Below, one piece after another: positions 26,768 through 35,030 of a stretch of DNA of 64,000 nt (positions are counted from its first letter, which is position 1; each line of letters opens with the position of its first letter). Position numbers and translations under genes: made by a program. Below the pieces are notes generated by a model. The model had not been told where the DNA came from. It saw only the letters and a list, made by a program, of their open reading frames with translations, and did not search any database. The DNA comes from an uncultured Flavobacteriaceae bacterium (GTDB lineage: Bacteria > Bacteroidota > Bacteroidia > Flavobacteriales > Flavobacteriaceae): the NCBI GenBank assembly GCA_943789365.1, contig CALSTV010000001.1, positions 2,356,001 through 2,420,000 of the forward strand. Direction: 5' to 3'.

Positions 26768-27406
26768 ATGGATTTTAGAAAGAAGGTAAAAGAGTATGCG
26801 GAAGTACCTGTATCTCGGCATTTGGTATTAGAAATGTTGAGTGACTATCAGCGTCCAAATGATAAAATCAGTGAGCTTATTAAAAGTGGAGAATTGTTGT
26901 CAGTTCGCAGAGGCTTATATATAACTGGTCCTGAATTGGACTTGCCATCTCCAGAACCTTTTTTAATAGCAAATCATCTCAGAGGTCCGAGTTATGTAAC
27001 ATTAGAGTCAGCGTTGTCGTATTGGAATATGATACCGGAAAGAGTTTATGAAATAAGTTCAGCAACCATAAAAACATCTAAGGTGTATAATACGCCAGCA
27101 GGAAGATTTAGTTACCAACAACTACAGACACCTTATTATTCATATGGAATTAAAAATATAGCCTTTTCATCGAAGCAAAACATATTAATTGCTTCACCTG
27201 AAAAAGCGTTGTGCGACAAAGTGGTGTTAACACGTAAAATCAATCTACGAAGCAAAAAACAAACACGTGTATTTTTGTTGGAAGATCTTCGTATCGATAC
27301 GGATGTATTAAAAACACTGGATCCAAAAGTTATGGAATTATGGATTGAAGATGCGCCAAAAAAAAGTAGTTTAAAAATGCTTGTAAAAACATTGGAGGAA
27401 TTATGA
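26768..27406 (+). CDS. abiEi: AbiEi-family antitoxin of a type IV toxin-antitoxin system
   Basis: This 212-residue protein has an N-terminal winged-helix-like domain (about residues 1-60; LVLEMLSDYQRPNDKISELIKSG, then RRGLYI). The AbiEi domain follows, with LRGPSYVTLESALSYWNMIPE and SPEKALCDKVVLTR. AbiEi antitoxins repress their operon and counter the AbiEii nucleotidyltransferase without tight binding. Its last four bases (ATGA) overlap the toxin start, giving coupled translation. The two operators around its promoter fit its role as repressor. An isolated gene pair like this is often horizontally acquired, but base composition is not obviously different here. Confidence 0.88.
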   Translation: MDFRKKVKEYAEVPVSRHLVLEMLSDYQRPNDKISELIKSGELLSVRRGLYITGPELDLPSPEPFLIANHLRGPSYVTLESALSYWNMIPERVYEISSATIKTSKVYNTPAGRFSYQQLQTPYYSYGIKNIAFSSKQNILIASPEKALCDKVVLTRKINLRSKKQTRVFLLEDLRIDTDVLKTLDPKVMELWIEDAPKKSSLKMLVKTLEEL

Positions 27407-28260
27407 TAAAAGACTGGATACATCAATACAATCCGCGTAATGAAGAGGAAATTCTTGCTGCATTACGCGAGATTATGCAGGAAATAGTTTTAGCAGGATT
27501 GTCGAGAACTGATTTTTTTCAGAAAGCTGCTTTTTACGGAGGTACTGCGCTTAGAATTTTTTATGGTTTGGACAGGTATTCGGAAGATTTAGACTTTTCT
27601 TTACTTCAATCGGATCCTGAATTTTCAATTGAACCCTATTTCAATCCCATATTGGAAGAATTTAATTCCTTGGGGCTGAATGTCAGTATCAGGGAAAAGC
27701 AAAGAACCAAACAAACAGCTATTGATTCTGCTTTTCTAAAGGCGGAAACTATATGGCAAGAGATTGTTCTGGAAGATATTATCAAAGAAATAGGCGTACG
27801 CTCTAACAAGACGCTGAAGATTAAAATAGAAGTAGATCGGCAGCCTCCGTTGGATTTCAAAACGGAAGAAAAGTTATTAATTCGTCCATTTTCTTTTTAT
27901 GTAAAATGTTTTACCAAATCGAGCTTATTTGCCGGTAAATTGCATGCTTTGCTTTTTAGAAAGTGGCAAAACAGAGTCAAAGGACGCGATTGGTATGACT
28001 TGGAATGGTATATTAAAAAAGGAATTCCTTTGGATGTAGAGCACTTCCTGACAAGAGCCAAAGATACGAACGATTGGCAAGAGAATCGTATAGCGAATGA
28101 GCAGATCATCCAACTATTGGAAGCCAAAATAGAATCCGTTTCTTTTAGCAGTATTAAAGAGGATATCGTACGGTTTATTGATAACGATGCTGCTTTACAA
28201 ATTTGGAGTCCTCAATATTTTAAAGATTTGGTAGCGAAATTAAAATTTGAGAATGCTTGA
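27403..28260 (+). CDS. abiEii: AbiEii/AbiGii-family nucleotidyltransferase toxin
   Basis: The 285-residue protein has the DNA polymerase beta-type nucleotidyltransferase motif of AbiEii toxins: YGGTALRIFYGLDRYSEDLDFSL near residue 45, with both catalytic Asp residues in the EDLDFS stretch. Further family sequences are KIKIEVDRQPP and SLFAGKLHALLFRKWQNRVKGRDWYDLEW. AbiEii toxins transfer nucleotides to RNA targets and cause bacteriostasis that can abort phage infection. All motifs appear intact, so the toxin is probably functional. A bidirectional hairpin separates it from the convergent gene. Confidence 0.88.
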   Translation: MIKDWIHQYNPRNEEEILAALREIMQEIVLAGLSRTDFFQKAAFYGGTALRIFYGLDRYSEDLDFSLLQSDPEFSIEPYFNPILEEFNSLGLNVSIREKQRTKQTAIDSAFLKAETIWQEIVLEDIIKEIGVRSNKTLKIKIEVDRQPPLDFKTEEKLLIRPFSFYVKCFTKSSLFAGKLHALLFRKWQNRVKGRDWYDLEWYIKKGIPLDVEHFLTRAKDTNDWQENRIANEQIIQLLEAKIESVSFSSIKEDIVRFIDNDAALQIWSPQYFKDLVAKLKFENA

Positions 28261-28347
28261 ATGGAATTGAGAACGAATTGTTGAGCATTTCTGTTTTTTA
28301 GTCTGGTTCTAATACTTCTCTTTTCTTGAAAGATGTTTACATAATTT

Positions 28348-28373
28348 AATCCCGATACATTTTTATCGGGATT
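28348..28373. terminator. Hairpin between convergent abiEii and EthD gene
   Basis: A perfect 10-bp stem AATCCCGATA/TATCGGGATT (28348-28357 with 28364-28373) with a 6-nt loop is followed by a T-rich tract on the plus strand. It could serve both convergent genes. Confidence 0.8.
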
Positions 28374-28394
28374 TTAATTTTTTATGGATCATAA

Positions 28395-28718
28395 CTACAT
28401 GACCACTTCACTAATTTGAATGACAGGTTCTGAATTTGTAAAATTAGGAAGGTCACCCATAATTTGTTCAGCATTGGGTCCAAAAGCAGCTCCAAAAGCA
28501 TCTACAGAATCGAAATACATATTCCCCATGGCGAGAAATGGAGGAGGTGATCCTGGTGCCGCACTACCTAATCCGCTTTCCACCGTAGCTCCTTTTAAGG
28601 CAGATCCTAAGAGTTCGCCAACAAGTTCTAAATGTGTACTTGTGTAATAATTAAGGTCAAATGTTTTGCCTTCTCCATTTGGGTACATAACACTTACTTT
28701 TGTCATTCCTTTTTTCAT
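28395..28718 (-). CDS. EthD-family protein
   Basis: This 107-residue protein is a small ferredoxin-like alpha/beta barrel of the EthD family. The pattern is KVSVMYPNGEGKTFDLNYY, with THLELVGE providing the usual His after the first helix, then an FLAMGNMYFDSVDAF stretch. The family includes an accessory protein of ethyl tert-butyl ether degradation; most members have unknown roles. An alternative ATG lies at residue 5. It is 92 bp downstream of the SDR gene and may be part of the same TetR-controlled set. Confidence 0.8.
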   Translation of the reverse strand: MKKGMTKVSVMYPNGEGKTFDLNYYTSTHLELVGELLGSALKGATVESGLGSAAPGSPPPFLAMGNMYFDSVDAFGAAFGPNAEQIMGDLPNFTNSEPVIQISEVVM

Positions 28719-28810
28719 GATTTTAGTTTAAGATTGGTTAATAGCTATTAAAGATATTAATTTTTAAAATAATCTCAATAATTTCTTAAAATGGCTTACA
28801 AGTTGAAAGC

Positions 28811-29752
28811 TTAAGCCACCAACAAATTCCAAAACCCATCTATAAGTTGCTGATCTGTAAAATTGGTGTTCATTGGTTTTTGATTTACTAGTTTTCCCAG
28901 GGTTTGCCCTTTGGGGGCACCGATGAGATCACCGTTGCGACCTATCTTTCCGGAAATGGCGTCAGCGAATTTACGTGCGCCTTGTTTTGGGCTCTGTGCC
29001 TTTCCTATCAATTGCATCAATCCGAAACCAACCTTTTCCATAAACCAACGTTTGGCAGGAGGGAGGTCCCTCAATCCTTTGGTTCCATAGGTGAGTCCCG
29101 GAGAAAACCAAAGTACTTCAAGTCCCTCATGATTTTCCTGAGCCATTTTACTTACCCAAAGTGCTCCCAATAGCTTGGAAACTCCTATGGCATTCATAGG
29201 ATTGTATTTTTCGGTATTGGTTTCGCTTTTCAGCAAATAATCCGTTAGTTGCTGTGCGGAGTTAAAATCTGGAGTTTGAATCATGCCTGGAATTCCTCTG
29301 GCACCTTCACCACCGGCATAGACAATTCTTGCGGTGCTACTCAATCGGTCTTGTTTTCGAAGCAAATCAATAACAATATGTCCACCGATAACGTTTTGAA
29401 AACTTGTTTTTTCTATCGCCCTACCTTTCCAGTTTGTTTGCTGGAATTCTTTTTCAAAAACTACGCCTCCGGCTCCCAAGAAAACAATGTCAATGGTCTT
29501 GTCTTTTGGTAATAGAGAGACTGCTTTTTCCAATGATTCCGGTGCATTCATATCAAAACCACCAAAGGGGTACAGCTTGGCTTGGTTGTCAATTTCAGTT
29601 TCAATTTCGCTTTTTACCTGTTTTGATTTTTCGACAGTTCTGCTTCCGAGATAGAAATTTCGATACCCATCTTTGATGAGGTGCTTGATGGTCTCTTTTG
29701 CGAGACCACCGTTAGCACCAGTAACTAATATTATTTTTTCTGAAGGTTTCAT
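28811..29752 (-). CDS. SDR-family NAD(P)-binding protein with atypical active site
   Basis: The 313-residue protein has the Rossmann dinucleotide motif TGANGGLAKE near residue 11 and the NRS-like region FLGAGG. However, the catalytic YxxxK is replaced by IGVSK: the Tyr is Ile (codon ATA), while Lys is kept. Activity as a standard dehydrogenase is therefore doubtful. It may bind a nucleotide without classic chemistry, or use another residue. Its start overlaps the end of the four-helix membrane protein gene by 4 nt, so the two are coupled. Confidence 0.78.
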   Translation of the reverse strand: MKPSEKIILVTGANGGLAKETIKHLIKDGYRNFYLGSRTVEKSKQVKSEIETEIDNQAKLYPFGGFDMNAPESLEKAVSLLPKDKTIDIVFLGAGGVVFEKEFQQTNWKGRAIEKTSFQNVIGGHIVIDLLRKQDRLSSTARIVYAGGEGARGIPGMIQTPDFNSAQQLTDYLLKSETNTEKYNPMNAIGVSKLLGALWVSKMAQENHEGLEVLWFSPGLTYGTKGLRDLPPAKRWFMEKVGFGLMQLIGKAQSPKQGARKFADAISGKIGRNGDLIGAPKGQTLGKLVNQKPMNTNFTDQQLIDGFWNLLVA

Positions 29753-30099
29753 ATCAAATTAGGTTTATAGGTTAAATATGTTATTATTTTTTTGTGAAGA
29801 GAAAGCAATAAGGATACTACCGCAAACACCATCCCGATATATGCCTTTGTTGGTAATGATATGAGAATCACAAGTACAAAGACACTTCTAAATGCGATTA
29901 GGTTTCGTCTTAAAATACTGGTTACCATTAATGCAAAACTAAGGATGTATCCAATACCTGTATAGATCATGTGAATAGGTTCTAGTCCGTCTACCTGTAA
30001 GTTTTTACTGGTAAAGATGTAATAAAAAATAAAGGGTAAGAACATAAGGAGGGCATTCAACAAGAATGCAACTCTTAAAATAATAGGTTTTTTTTCCAT
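29749..30099 (-). CDS. Small four-helix membrane protein, unknown
   Basis: This 116-residue protein has four hydrophobic segments separated by short charged loops, with Lys at both ends (MEKKPIILRV and LHKKIITYL). I do not recognise a family. It lies 13 bp after the SRPBCC gene and overlaps the SDR gene by 4 nt, so all three are surely one transcript. A role in the same TetR-regulated response is inferred. Confidence 0.7.
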   Translation of the reverse strand: MEKKPIILRVAFLLNALLMFLPFIFYYIFTSKNLQVDGLEPIHMIYTGIGYILSFALMVTSILRRNLIAFRSVFVLVILISLPTKAYIGMVFAVVSLLLSLHKKIITYLTYKPNLI

Positions 30100-30112
30100 G
30101 ATGTACGTTTTA

Positions 30113-30700
30113 TTAAGATTTAGAATAGTTCTTTTTGATTTGTTTGAAATTGTCCTTGTTTACATTTTCACCTGTGATCACATGATGTTCCACGGCAATT
30201 AAGTAATCTTCAATTCCTCTTTTGAATTTTCCTTTGGCCATCCAGCCCAAAAAAGCAGGTTTGGTTCTATACGTCATTTCAAAAGAAACTTCGCTGGTGT
30301 GTTCATCGATGGCTCTTACGGCATAGACTGCTTTGGTATGTTTAGCACTTAAAGGAATGCCTTCTGAATGGTATACCTGTACTGTAAATCGATGGTTTTC
30401 TGCGTCGAAATCCAATTGTTTTTCTTTAACGTATTTCGTTCCTTCTTCGTTGAGATTACAAATACGTTCAGCGCCTTCTCCACCATAGGTAATACTTCCC
30501 TGATTGTAGGTAGAACTTACAATGCCGGCGTGTGAATTTGCGATGGCTCCAAAGTCTTCACCCACCACCTTCCAAACGGAAGCAATAGGGGCGTCAATAG
30601 TTCGTGTCACCACAAACGATTTTACTTTCTTTTGTGCAAATGCTTGGTTTATTACCAAGGCAAGGGCTAATGTCATAATTGTTTTTGCTGTTGTTTTCAT
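30113..30700 (-). CDS. Secreted SRPBCC (polyketide cyclase-like) family protein
   Basis: The 195-residue protein has a signal peptide (MTLALALVINQAFAQ) and then an SRPBCC fold: TRTIDAPIASVWKVVG near the start, GAERICNL in the middle, and SFEMTYRTKPAFLGWMAKGK near the end. SRPBCC domains bind hydrophobic ligands in a deep cavity; the ligand here is unknown. It is the first gene after a TetR operator (30730-30744) and probably the lead gene of the SRPBCC-membrane protein-SDR operon. Confidence 0.8.
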   Translation of the reverse strand: MKTTAKTIMTLALALVINQAFAQKKVKSFVVTRTIDAPIASVWKVVGEDFGAIANSHAGIVSSTYNQGSITYGGEGAERICNLNEEGTKYVKEKQLDFDAENHRFTVQVYHSEGIPLSAKHTKAVYAVRAIDEHTSEVSFEMTYRTKPAFLGWMAKGKFKRGIEDYLIAVEHHVITGENVNKDNFKQIKKNYSKS

Positions 30701-30729
30701 TTTTGTTTGATTTCAAATTAATAAATATA

Positions 30730-30744
30730 ATGACCGTTCGTCAT
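30730..30744. promoter_or_regulatory. TetR-type operator in front of the SRPBCC operon
   Basis: ATGAC-CGTTC-GTCAT is a 5-bp inverted repeat with a 5-bp centre. It matches the site before tetR at 31362. On the minus strand it is followed at once by TATATTTA, a near -7 box, just as at the second site. Confidence 0.75.
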
Positions 30745-30761
30745 ATTTAGGGTAAAAAAAA

Positions 30762-31349
30762 TTAGTTTTTTAATACGTTGTTGAAAATTAGTTCTTTAAA
30801 GTCAATGAGTGGTTTTTCGTTTGCCGTGGATTTCATTCGAACCAAAGCTCCATGCCAACTATTTAGAATAAACGAGGCGGTTGCTTTGCAATCTAGGGTA
30901 GTTATCAGACTTCCGTCTTCTTGGGCTTCCTTTAAGGTGTTGTAGATGATTGTTTCGATCTCGTTGAATTGGGCATCCAACACGGCTCTGAATTTTTCAT
31001 TCGTATCTCCGAGCTCCGTAGAAAAATTACTCATGATACAGCCTTTTTTAAACTGTAGATTATTAGCGTAGTTCTTTATGATGTTGTCATACATGATTTC
31101 CAAACGCTCCAATGCTGGTAATTCTTTGTTTTCAAGTCTCCTTTTATGCATACGAACACCATTATCACAGTATCTTTGTAAAACTTCAAGCCCAAAAGCC
31201 TCTTTGTTTTCAAAATGATTGTAAAAAGAACCTTTAGGAATGTTTACCTTATCGGTAATTTCCTTAATACCCGTGGCATTGTAACCATTGTCAAACATGA
31301 TTTCCTGCCCGGCGTTTAAGATGTCCTCTCTAAATATCTTTCTTTTCAT
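30762..31349 (-). CDS. TetR/AcrR-family transcriptional regulator
   Basis: I start at the ATG at 31349 (195 residues). The frame extends nine codons upstream to an ATG that lies within the operator palindrome, so the longer start is unlikely. The N-terminal helix-turn-helix domain is standard for TetR: ILNAGQEIMFDNGYNATGIKEI, then IPKGSFYNHFENKEAFGLEVL. The C-terminal ligand domain has MSNFSTELGD and the closing SWHGALVRMKS, like AcuR/YxaF-type TetR proteins. The matching palindromes before this gene and before the SRPBCC operon suggest it represses both. The effector is unknown. Confidence 0.88.
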   Translation of the reverse strand: MKRKIFREDILNAGQEIMFDNGYNATGIKEITDKVNIPKGSFYNHFENKEAFGLEVLQRYCDNGVRMHKRRLENKELPALERLEIMYDNIIKNYANNLQFKKGCIMSNFSTELGDTNEKFRAVLDAQFNEIETIIYNTLKEAQEDGSLITTLDCKATASFILNSWHGALVRMKSTANEKPLIDFKELIFNNVLKN

Positions 31350-31361
31350 GGGATAAATATA

Positions 31362-31376
31362 ATGACCAGTCGTCAT
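31362..31376. promoter_or_regulatory. TetR-type operator in front of tetR (autoregulation)
   Basis: ATGAC-CAGTC-GTCAT has the same arms as the site at 30730. On the minus strand it sits between a TTTG (-33 type) and TATATTTA (-7 type) with about 20 bp between them, so bound repressor would cover the promoter spacer. Confidence 0.75.
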
Positions 31377-31567
31377 AAAACCAAATAATTACTGAAAAAA
31401 ATGTACAGTATTGTGTTGAAACAAAAAAACCATCGCGATAAATCGCTGTTAATTAGTTTGTTGAGGGTTTAAGTAAAATTATCCTTGGTCTTTTTCTAAA
31501 CATTTTTGGCTATAAAATACCAAAGAAGTCATCAAGTATCCATTTAACTGCAATTATAGAAATATAT

Positions 31568-32221
31568 CTAGTAGTTATTTTTTTCTTTAGGATTTAGGTA
31601 AAAGTTTAAGCCAAGACCAAATGTAGTATAGCTGTCATATCCAATTTCAGGCCGAATTGCCCATTTGCTTAAGTCACTGCTCAAACCCAGTCCTACGTTT
31701 ATTCCAGGTGTAAGACCAGTCGCTCCATCTCCAAAGAAAATATGAAGTTTAGGAATAATATTGAATTCAAAATGAGCGCCTTGACCAAAAGTAAAAAAGA
31801 GCCTTGGGTCAAGTTGATACATGGTCAAAAATTCATTCGCATAAATACCAACTGGAATAGAGAATGCAACTCTGTCTTTCCAAATGCTATATTTATTTGT
31901 AAATTCAATATAATTTGTGTCAAATTCGCTAAATTCAGATTCAAAATCGCCATCAAGAGCATTTATTCTTTCATATCTTAATTTTATAGTATACCTATCT
32001 GATACGCCATAACCAATTGCAAATCCATAATTGTCGTTTGTTTTCAAATCTTCTATATAATAAGCATTATAACTTCCTTGAAGTTCTATTCCTCCTTTGT
32101 CTAGGAGTTTGGCGCTTTCAAAGACTGAATTAACGGGGGTAACACAGCTCATTAATACAGATAGTAGTGCGGTACAGATTATATTTCGCAGGAGGGAGTT
32201 CGGATCTGTCATAGCTATCAT
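31568..32221 (-). CDS. Lipoprotein with outer-membrane barrel-like C-terminus, unknown
   Basis: The 217-residue protein has a lipoprotein-like signal (ICTALLSVLMSC, with the lipid-bearing Cys at about residue 26). A series of amphipathic beta strands follows (ELQGSYNAYYI, YGFAIGYGVSDRYTIKLRY, VAFSIPVGIYA, GINVGLGLSS), ending GLGLNFYLNP. It resembles a small eight-stranded outer-membrane barrel. An alternative ATG lies at residue 4. I cannot name the family. No neighbour is in operon distance. Confidence 0.55.
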   Translation of the reverse strand: MIAMTDPNSLLRNIICTALLSVLMSCVTPVNSVFESAKLLDKGGIELQGSYNAYYIEDLKTNDNYGFAIGYGVSDRYTIKLRYERINALDGDFESEFSEFDTNYIEFTNKYSIWKDRVAFSIPVGIYANEFLTMYQLDPRLFFTFGQGAHFEFNIIPKLHIFFGDGATGLTPGINVGLGLSSDLSKWAIRPEIGYDSYTTFGLGLNFYLNPKEKNNY

Positions 32222-32418
32222 TAAATTTGATACTAAGATAAGCGTTTTAAAGGAATAAATGTTTTTGTATTTCCGTTTAAGATGCGTTTTAAATACGTTT
32301 GTTGGGAAGCTGATAAATTAAATTTTGGATTACTAAATAAAAATGGGAATACTTTTTTACGCTATATCTACCTTACTAATTTATTTTTAGGTAAAACAGA
32401 AATGCCCATTAATAAAAA

Positions 32419-32446
32419 AATCCAGAGAACGAATGCTCTCTGGATT
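32419..32446 (-). terminator. Terminator after the GH31 gene
   Basis: On the minus strand a perfect 10-bp stem (AATCCAGAGA/TCTCTGGATT; 32419-32428 with 32437-32446) with an 8-nt loop is followed by a run of T. Confidence 0.88.
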
Positions 32447-32468
32447 TGAATTAGTTATTTTTATTAGA

Positions 32469-34865
32469 TTATCCTTTGAATTGGATATTTGTAAACTCTT
32501 TTGAAACCACTAAAGTTCTGTTTTCATAATTTACAGCCTTCAAATCAACATATTCATTGTCAATTTTAATAGACTTTACATCAAAAGGTAATCCGAAAAG
32601 ATTGATTTTAAACGTGTCATAGGAAGTGATAAATTTTCCTTGTTTGTGTTGTCTCAAGGTCATTTTCTTACCATTTCCTTCCAATTTAAAGTTTCTTAAA
32701 CTGTAGCGTCCTTTGGTATAATCGTATCCGTCATTGGCATCTTCAAACAATTCAGAATTTTCTTTTCCTTTTTTATAGTATACATCTAAGGTCAATTGGT
32801 CGATATTCTTTTCACCTACATATTGTTGGACCGGGTATTTTGGAATCACAGCACCGGCTTTTACAAAAATAGGCATGCTGTCTAAATCTGCATCTACCCA
32901 AGTTTCTTTACCTCCGGAAACCACTTCTTTGTTCCAGTAGTTGTACCATTCTCCGCGTGGAATGTACATACGTCTTCCTTTGGCATTGGGTTCGTTAATT
33001 GGACATACAACAATCTTATCACCACAAATAAACTCATCGATTCGGTAATGTGTTTGCGTGTCTTCCTGGTCGAACAAGACCAACGATTTCAACATCGGTT
33101 CTTTGTCTACAGAATACTTGTAAAATGAGGTGTATAAATACGGCAATAATTCGTATCGAATTTCGATAAACTTACGAACTACATCGGTAATTTCTTCATC
33201 AAAAGCCCAAGGTTCTTGGTCGCCGTGGTCTCCAGAAGAGTGTGTTCTACAGAATGGGTGGAAAGCACCTAGTTGAATCCAACGCGCATATAATTCACCG
33301 TTTGGTTGCTCCGCAAAACCTCCAATATCTGATCCTGCAAAAGAGAATCCAGACAATGCTAAACGTTGTGCTTGAATGTTGGCAATTTGCAAATGCTCCC
33401 AAGTCGCTACATTATCTCCCATCCATGTAGAAGTATAACGTTGTGTTCCTGAATAAGCAGAACGTGTAATAACGAATGGACGTTTCGGATAGTTGAATTT
33501 CTTCAAACCGTGATAGGTTGCACGTGCCATTTGCATTCCGTAGATATTATGTGCTTTTTGGTGGCTACAAGGGTTTCCATCATAATCATGACGTACATCA
33601 GACGGGAATGTTTTACCAGGAACGTCCATAACAGCAGGTTCGTTCATGTCATTCCACACGCCTTTTACACCTATGTCTTTAATCAGTTCTTTAAACAACC
33701 CTGCCCACCATTCTCTAACTTCAGGTCTGGTAAAATCTGGGAAGTAACATTCTCCTGGCCATACTTTTCCTTTCATATACGGACCGTCGGCACGTTTACA
33801 AAAATAATCTTTATCCAATCCTTCCTTAAAGACGCTGTATTCGTTGTCAATTTTAATTCCCGGATCAATGATTACAACAGTTTTAAAACCGTCGTCAGCC
33901 AACTCTTTTACCATCTTTTTTGGTGTAGGGAAGTACTCTTTACTCCAAGTAAAGCAACGGAAACCTTCCATGTAGTCGATGTCTAAATAGATGGCATCAC
34001 AAGGGATTTTTAAATCTCTGAACTTTTGCGTGATTTCTTTTACATTCGACTCAGGATAGTAACTCCATTTACATTGGTGGTATCCCAAAGCCCACAAAGG
34101 TGGTAGTTCCGGCGTTCCTGTTAAATCGGTATAACTGGTAACCACATCCTGCATTTTTGGTCCATAAAAGAAATAATAATTCATTTCTCCTCCTTGTGCC
34201 CAAAAACTAGTTACATTGCGCCTTTCCTGACAAAAATCAAAATAGGTTCTAAAGCTGTTGTCAAAGAAAATTCCATATGATTTTCCATTGTGCAATCCAG
34301 TGTAAAACGGAATGGCTTTATAGATAGGGTCGGTGTCTTTTCCAAAAGCGTAGGAGTCGGTAGCCCAGTTTTCAAATCGTCTACCTTTTAAGTTCAAGTG
34401 TTGTGGTTTGTCACCGAGTCCGTAATAGCTTTCGCCATTTTGAGCCGCTTTACTCATTTTGACAATGTCTCCACCTAATTCGTAACTTTCTTCCCAATGG
34501 AATCCGAGTTCGTCTTCACAAATCAGAGAATTATCTTTGACATCGTAGATGGCTTTTCGCAAATCTGCTTTGTAGATATTACAAATCAATTTTGAGGTGG
34601 TGATGATATATTTTTCTTCGTCATCCGAAATTTCTAAATGATTGTAACCTCTGTTGGCGTCGTTGGCAATAGCATAAGAAAAATCGTTGTCAAATTTCCC
34701 AACGGTCGTATAGCGAAAACGCAGTACGCTATCTCTTAAAACGGTCAATTGTAAAATTACATTGTTTTCTGTGCTAAAGTGGAGTACATCTACATCTTTT
34801 GTGTAGCCTGTTATAGTAGAAGGAAACAAGTCTCCTTTGTATTCTAATTCTGTGTTTAATATCAT
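32469..34865 (-). CDS. Glycoside hydrolase family 31 alpha-glucosidase
   Basis: I start at the ATG at 34865 (798 residues). The frame runs on to a TTG at 34892, which belongs to the -7 box. GH31 enzymes release alpha-glucose from maltose, starch or glycogen fragments. The catalytic nucleophile is in VWNDMNEPA (D406). The acid/base Asp is probably in SFAGSDIGGF, and the substrate loop TRSAYSGTQRYTSTWMGDN is typical. No signal peptide is visible, so it probably acts in the cytoplasm. It follows glgA-glgC-glgB and may degrade glycogen-derived oligosaccharides. It has its own promoter, and a terminator lies between it and glgB. Confidence 0.93.
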   Translation of the reverse strand: MILNTELEYKGDLFPSTITGYTKDVDVLHFSTENNVILQLTVLRDSVLRFRYTTVGKFDNDFSYAIANDANRGYNHLEISDDEEKYIITTSKLICNIYKADLRKAIYDVKDNSLICEDELGFHWEESYELGGDIVKMSKAAQNGESYYGLGDKPQHLNLKGRRFENWATDSYAFGKDTDPIYKAIPFYTGLHNGKSYGIFFDNSFRTYFDFCQERRNVTSFWAQGGEMNYYFFYGPKMQDVVTSYTDLTGTPELPPLWALGYHQCKWSYYPESNVKEITQKFRDLKIPCDAIYLDIDYMEGFRCFTWSKEYFPTPKKMVKELADDGFKTVVIIDPGIKIDNEYSVFKEGLDKDYFCKRADGPYMKGKVWPGECYFPDFTRPEVREWWAGLFKELIKDIGVKGVWNDMNEPAVMDVPGKTFPSDVRHDYDGNPCSHQKAHNIYGMQMARATYHGLKKFNYPKRPFVITRSAYSGTQRYTSTWMGDNVATWEHLQIANIQAQRLALSGFSFAGSDIGGFAEQPNGELYARWIQLGAFHPFCRTHSSGDHGDQEPWAFDEEITDVVRKFIEIRYELLPYLYTSFYKYSVDKEPMLKSLVLFDQEDTQTHYRIDEFICGDKIVVCPINEPNAKGRRMYIPRGEWYNYWNKEVVSGGKETWVDADLDSMPIFVKAGAVIPKYPVQQYVGEKNIDQLTLDVYYKKGKENSELFEDANDGYDYTKGRYSLRNFKLEGNGKKMTLRQHKQGKFITSYDTFKINLFGLPFDVKSIKIDNEYVDLKAVNYENRTLVVSKEFTNIQFKG

Positions 34866-34889
34866 AATTATTAGTGGTTTAATCCGCCG

Positions 34890-34897
34890 CAAAAATA
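34890..34897 (-). promoter_or_regulatory. -7 box for the GH31 gene
   Basis: On the minus strand TATTTTTG matches TAnnTTTG and ends 24 bp before the chosen ATG. It overlaps the TTG that would open the longer frame, which argues for the shorter protein. Confidence 0.55.
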
Positions 34898-34968
34898 CTT
34901 AAAAAAATAAAAAGTATTATTAACTATTATTATTAAAATAAGCCAGATTTGGGTATAGGTAAAGAAAA

Positions 34969-34988
34969 GGGAAATCAACTGATTTCCC
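34969..34988 (-). terminator. Probable terminator after glgB
   Basis: On the minus strand the stem GGGAAATC/GATTTCCC (34969-34976 with 34981-34988) is followed by TTTTCTTT. A smaller AGCTG/CAGCT hairpin precedes it. Confidence 0.62.
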
Positions 34989-35030
34989 CAGTAAATTTAG
35001 CTGCCATTTGACAGCTGAAAGTGATTTTTA

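Noticed and set aside
26572-28394. AbiE pair inside a mobile element
   Set aside because: No transposase, integrase, tRNA or flanking direct repeat is visible. Transfer is plausible but not supported by the sequence here.
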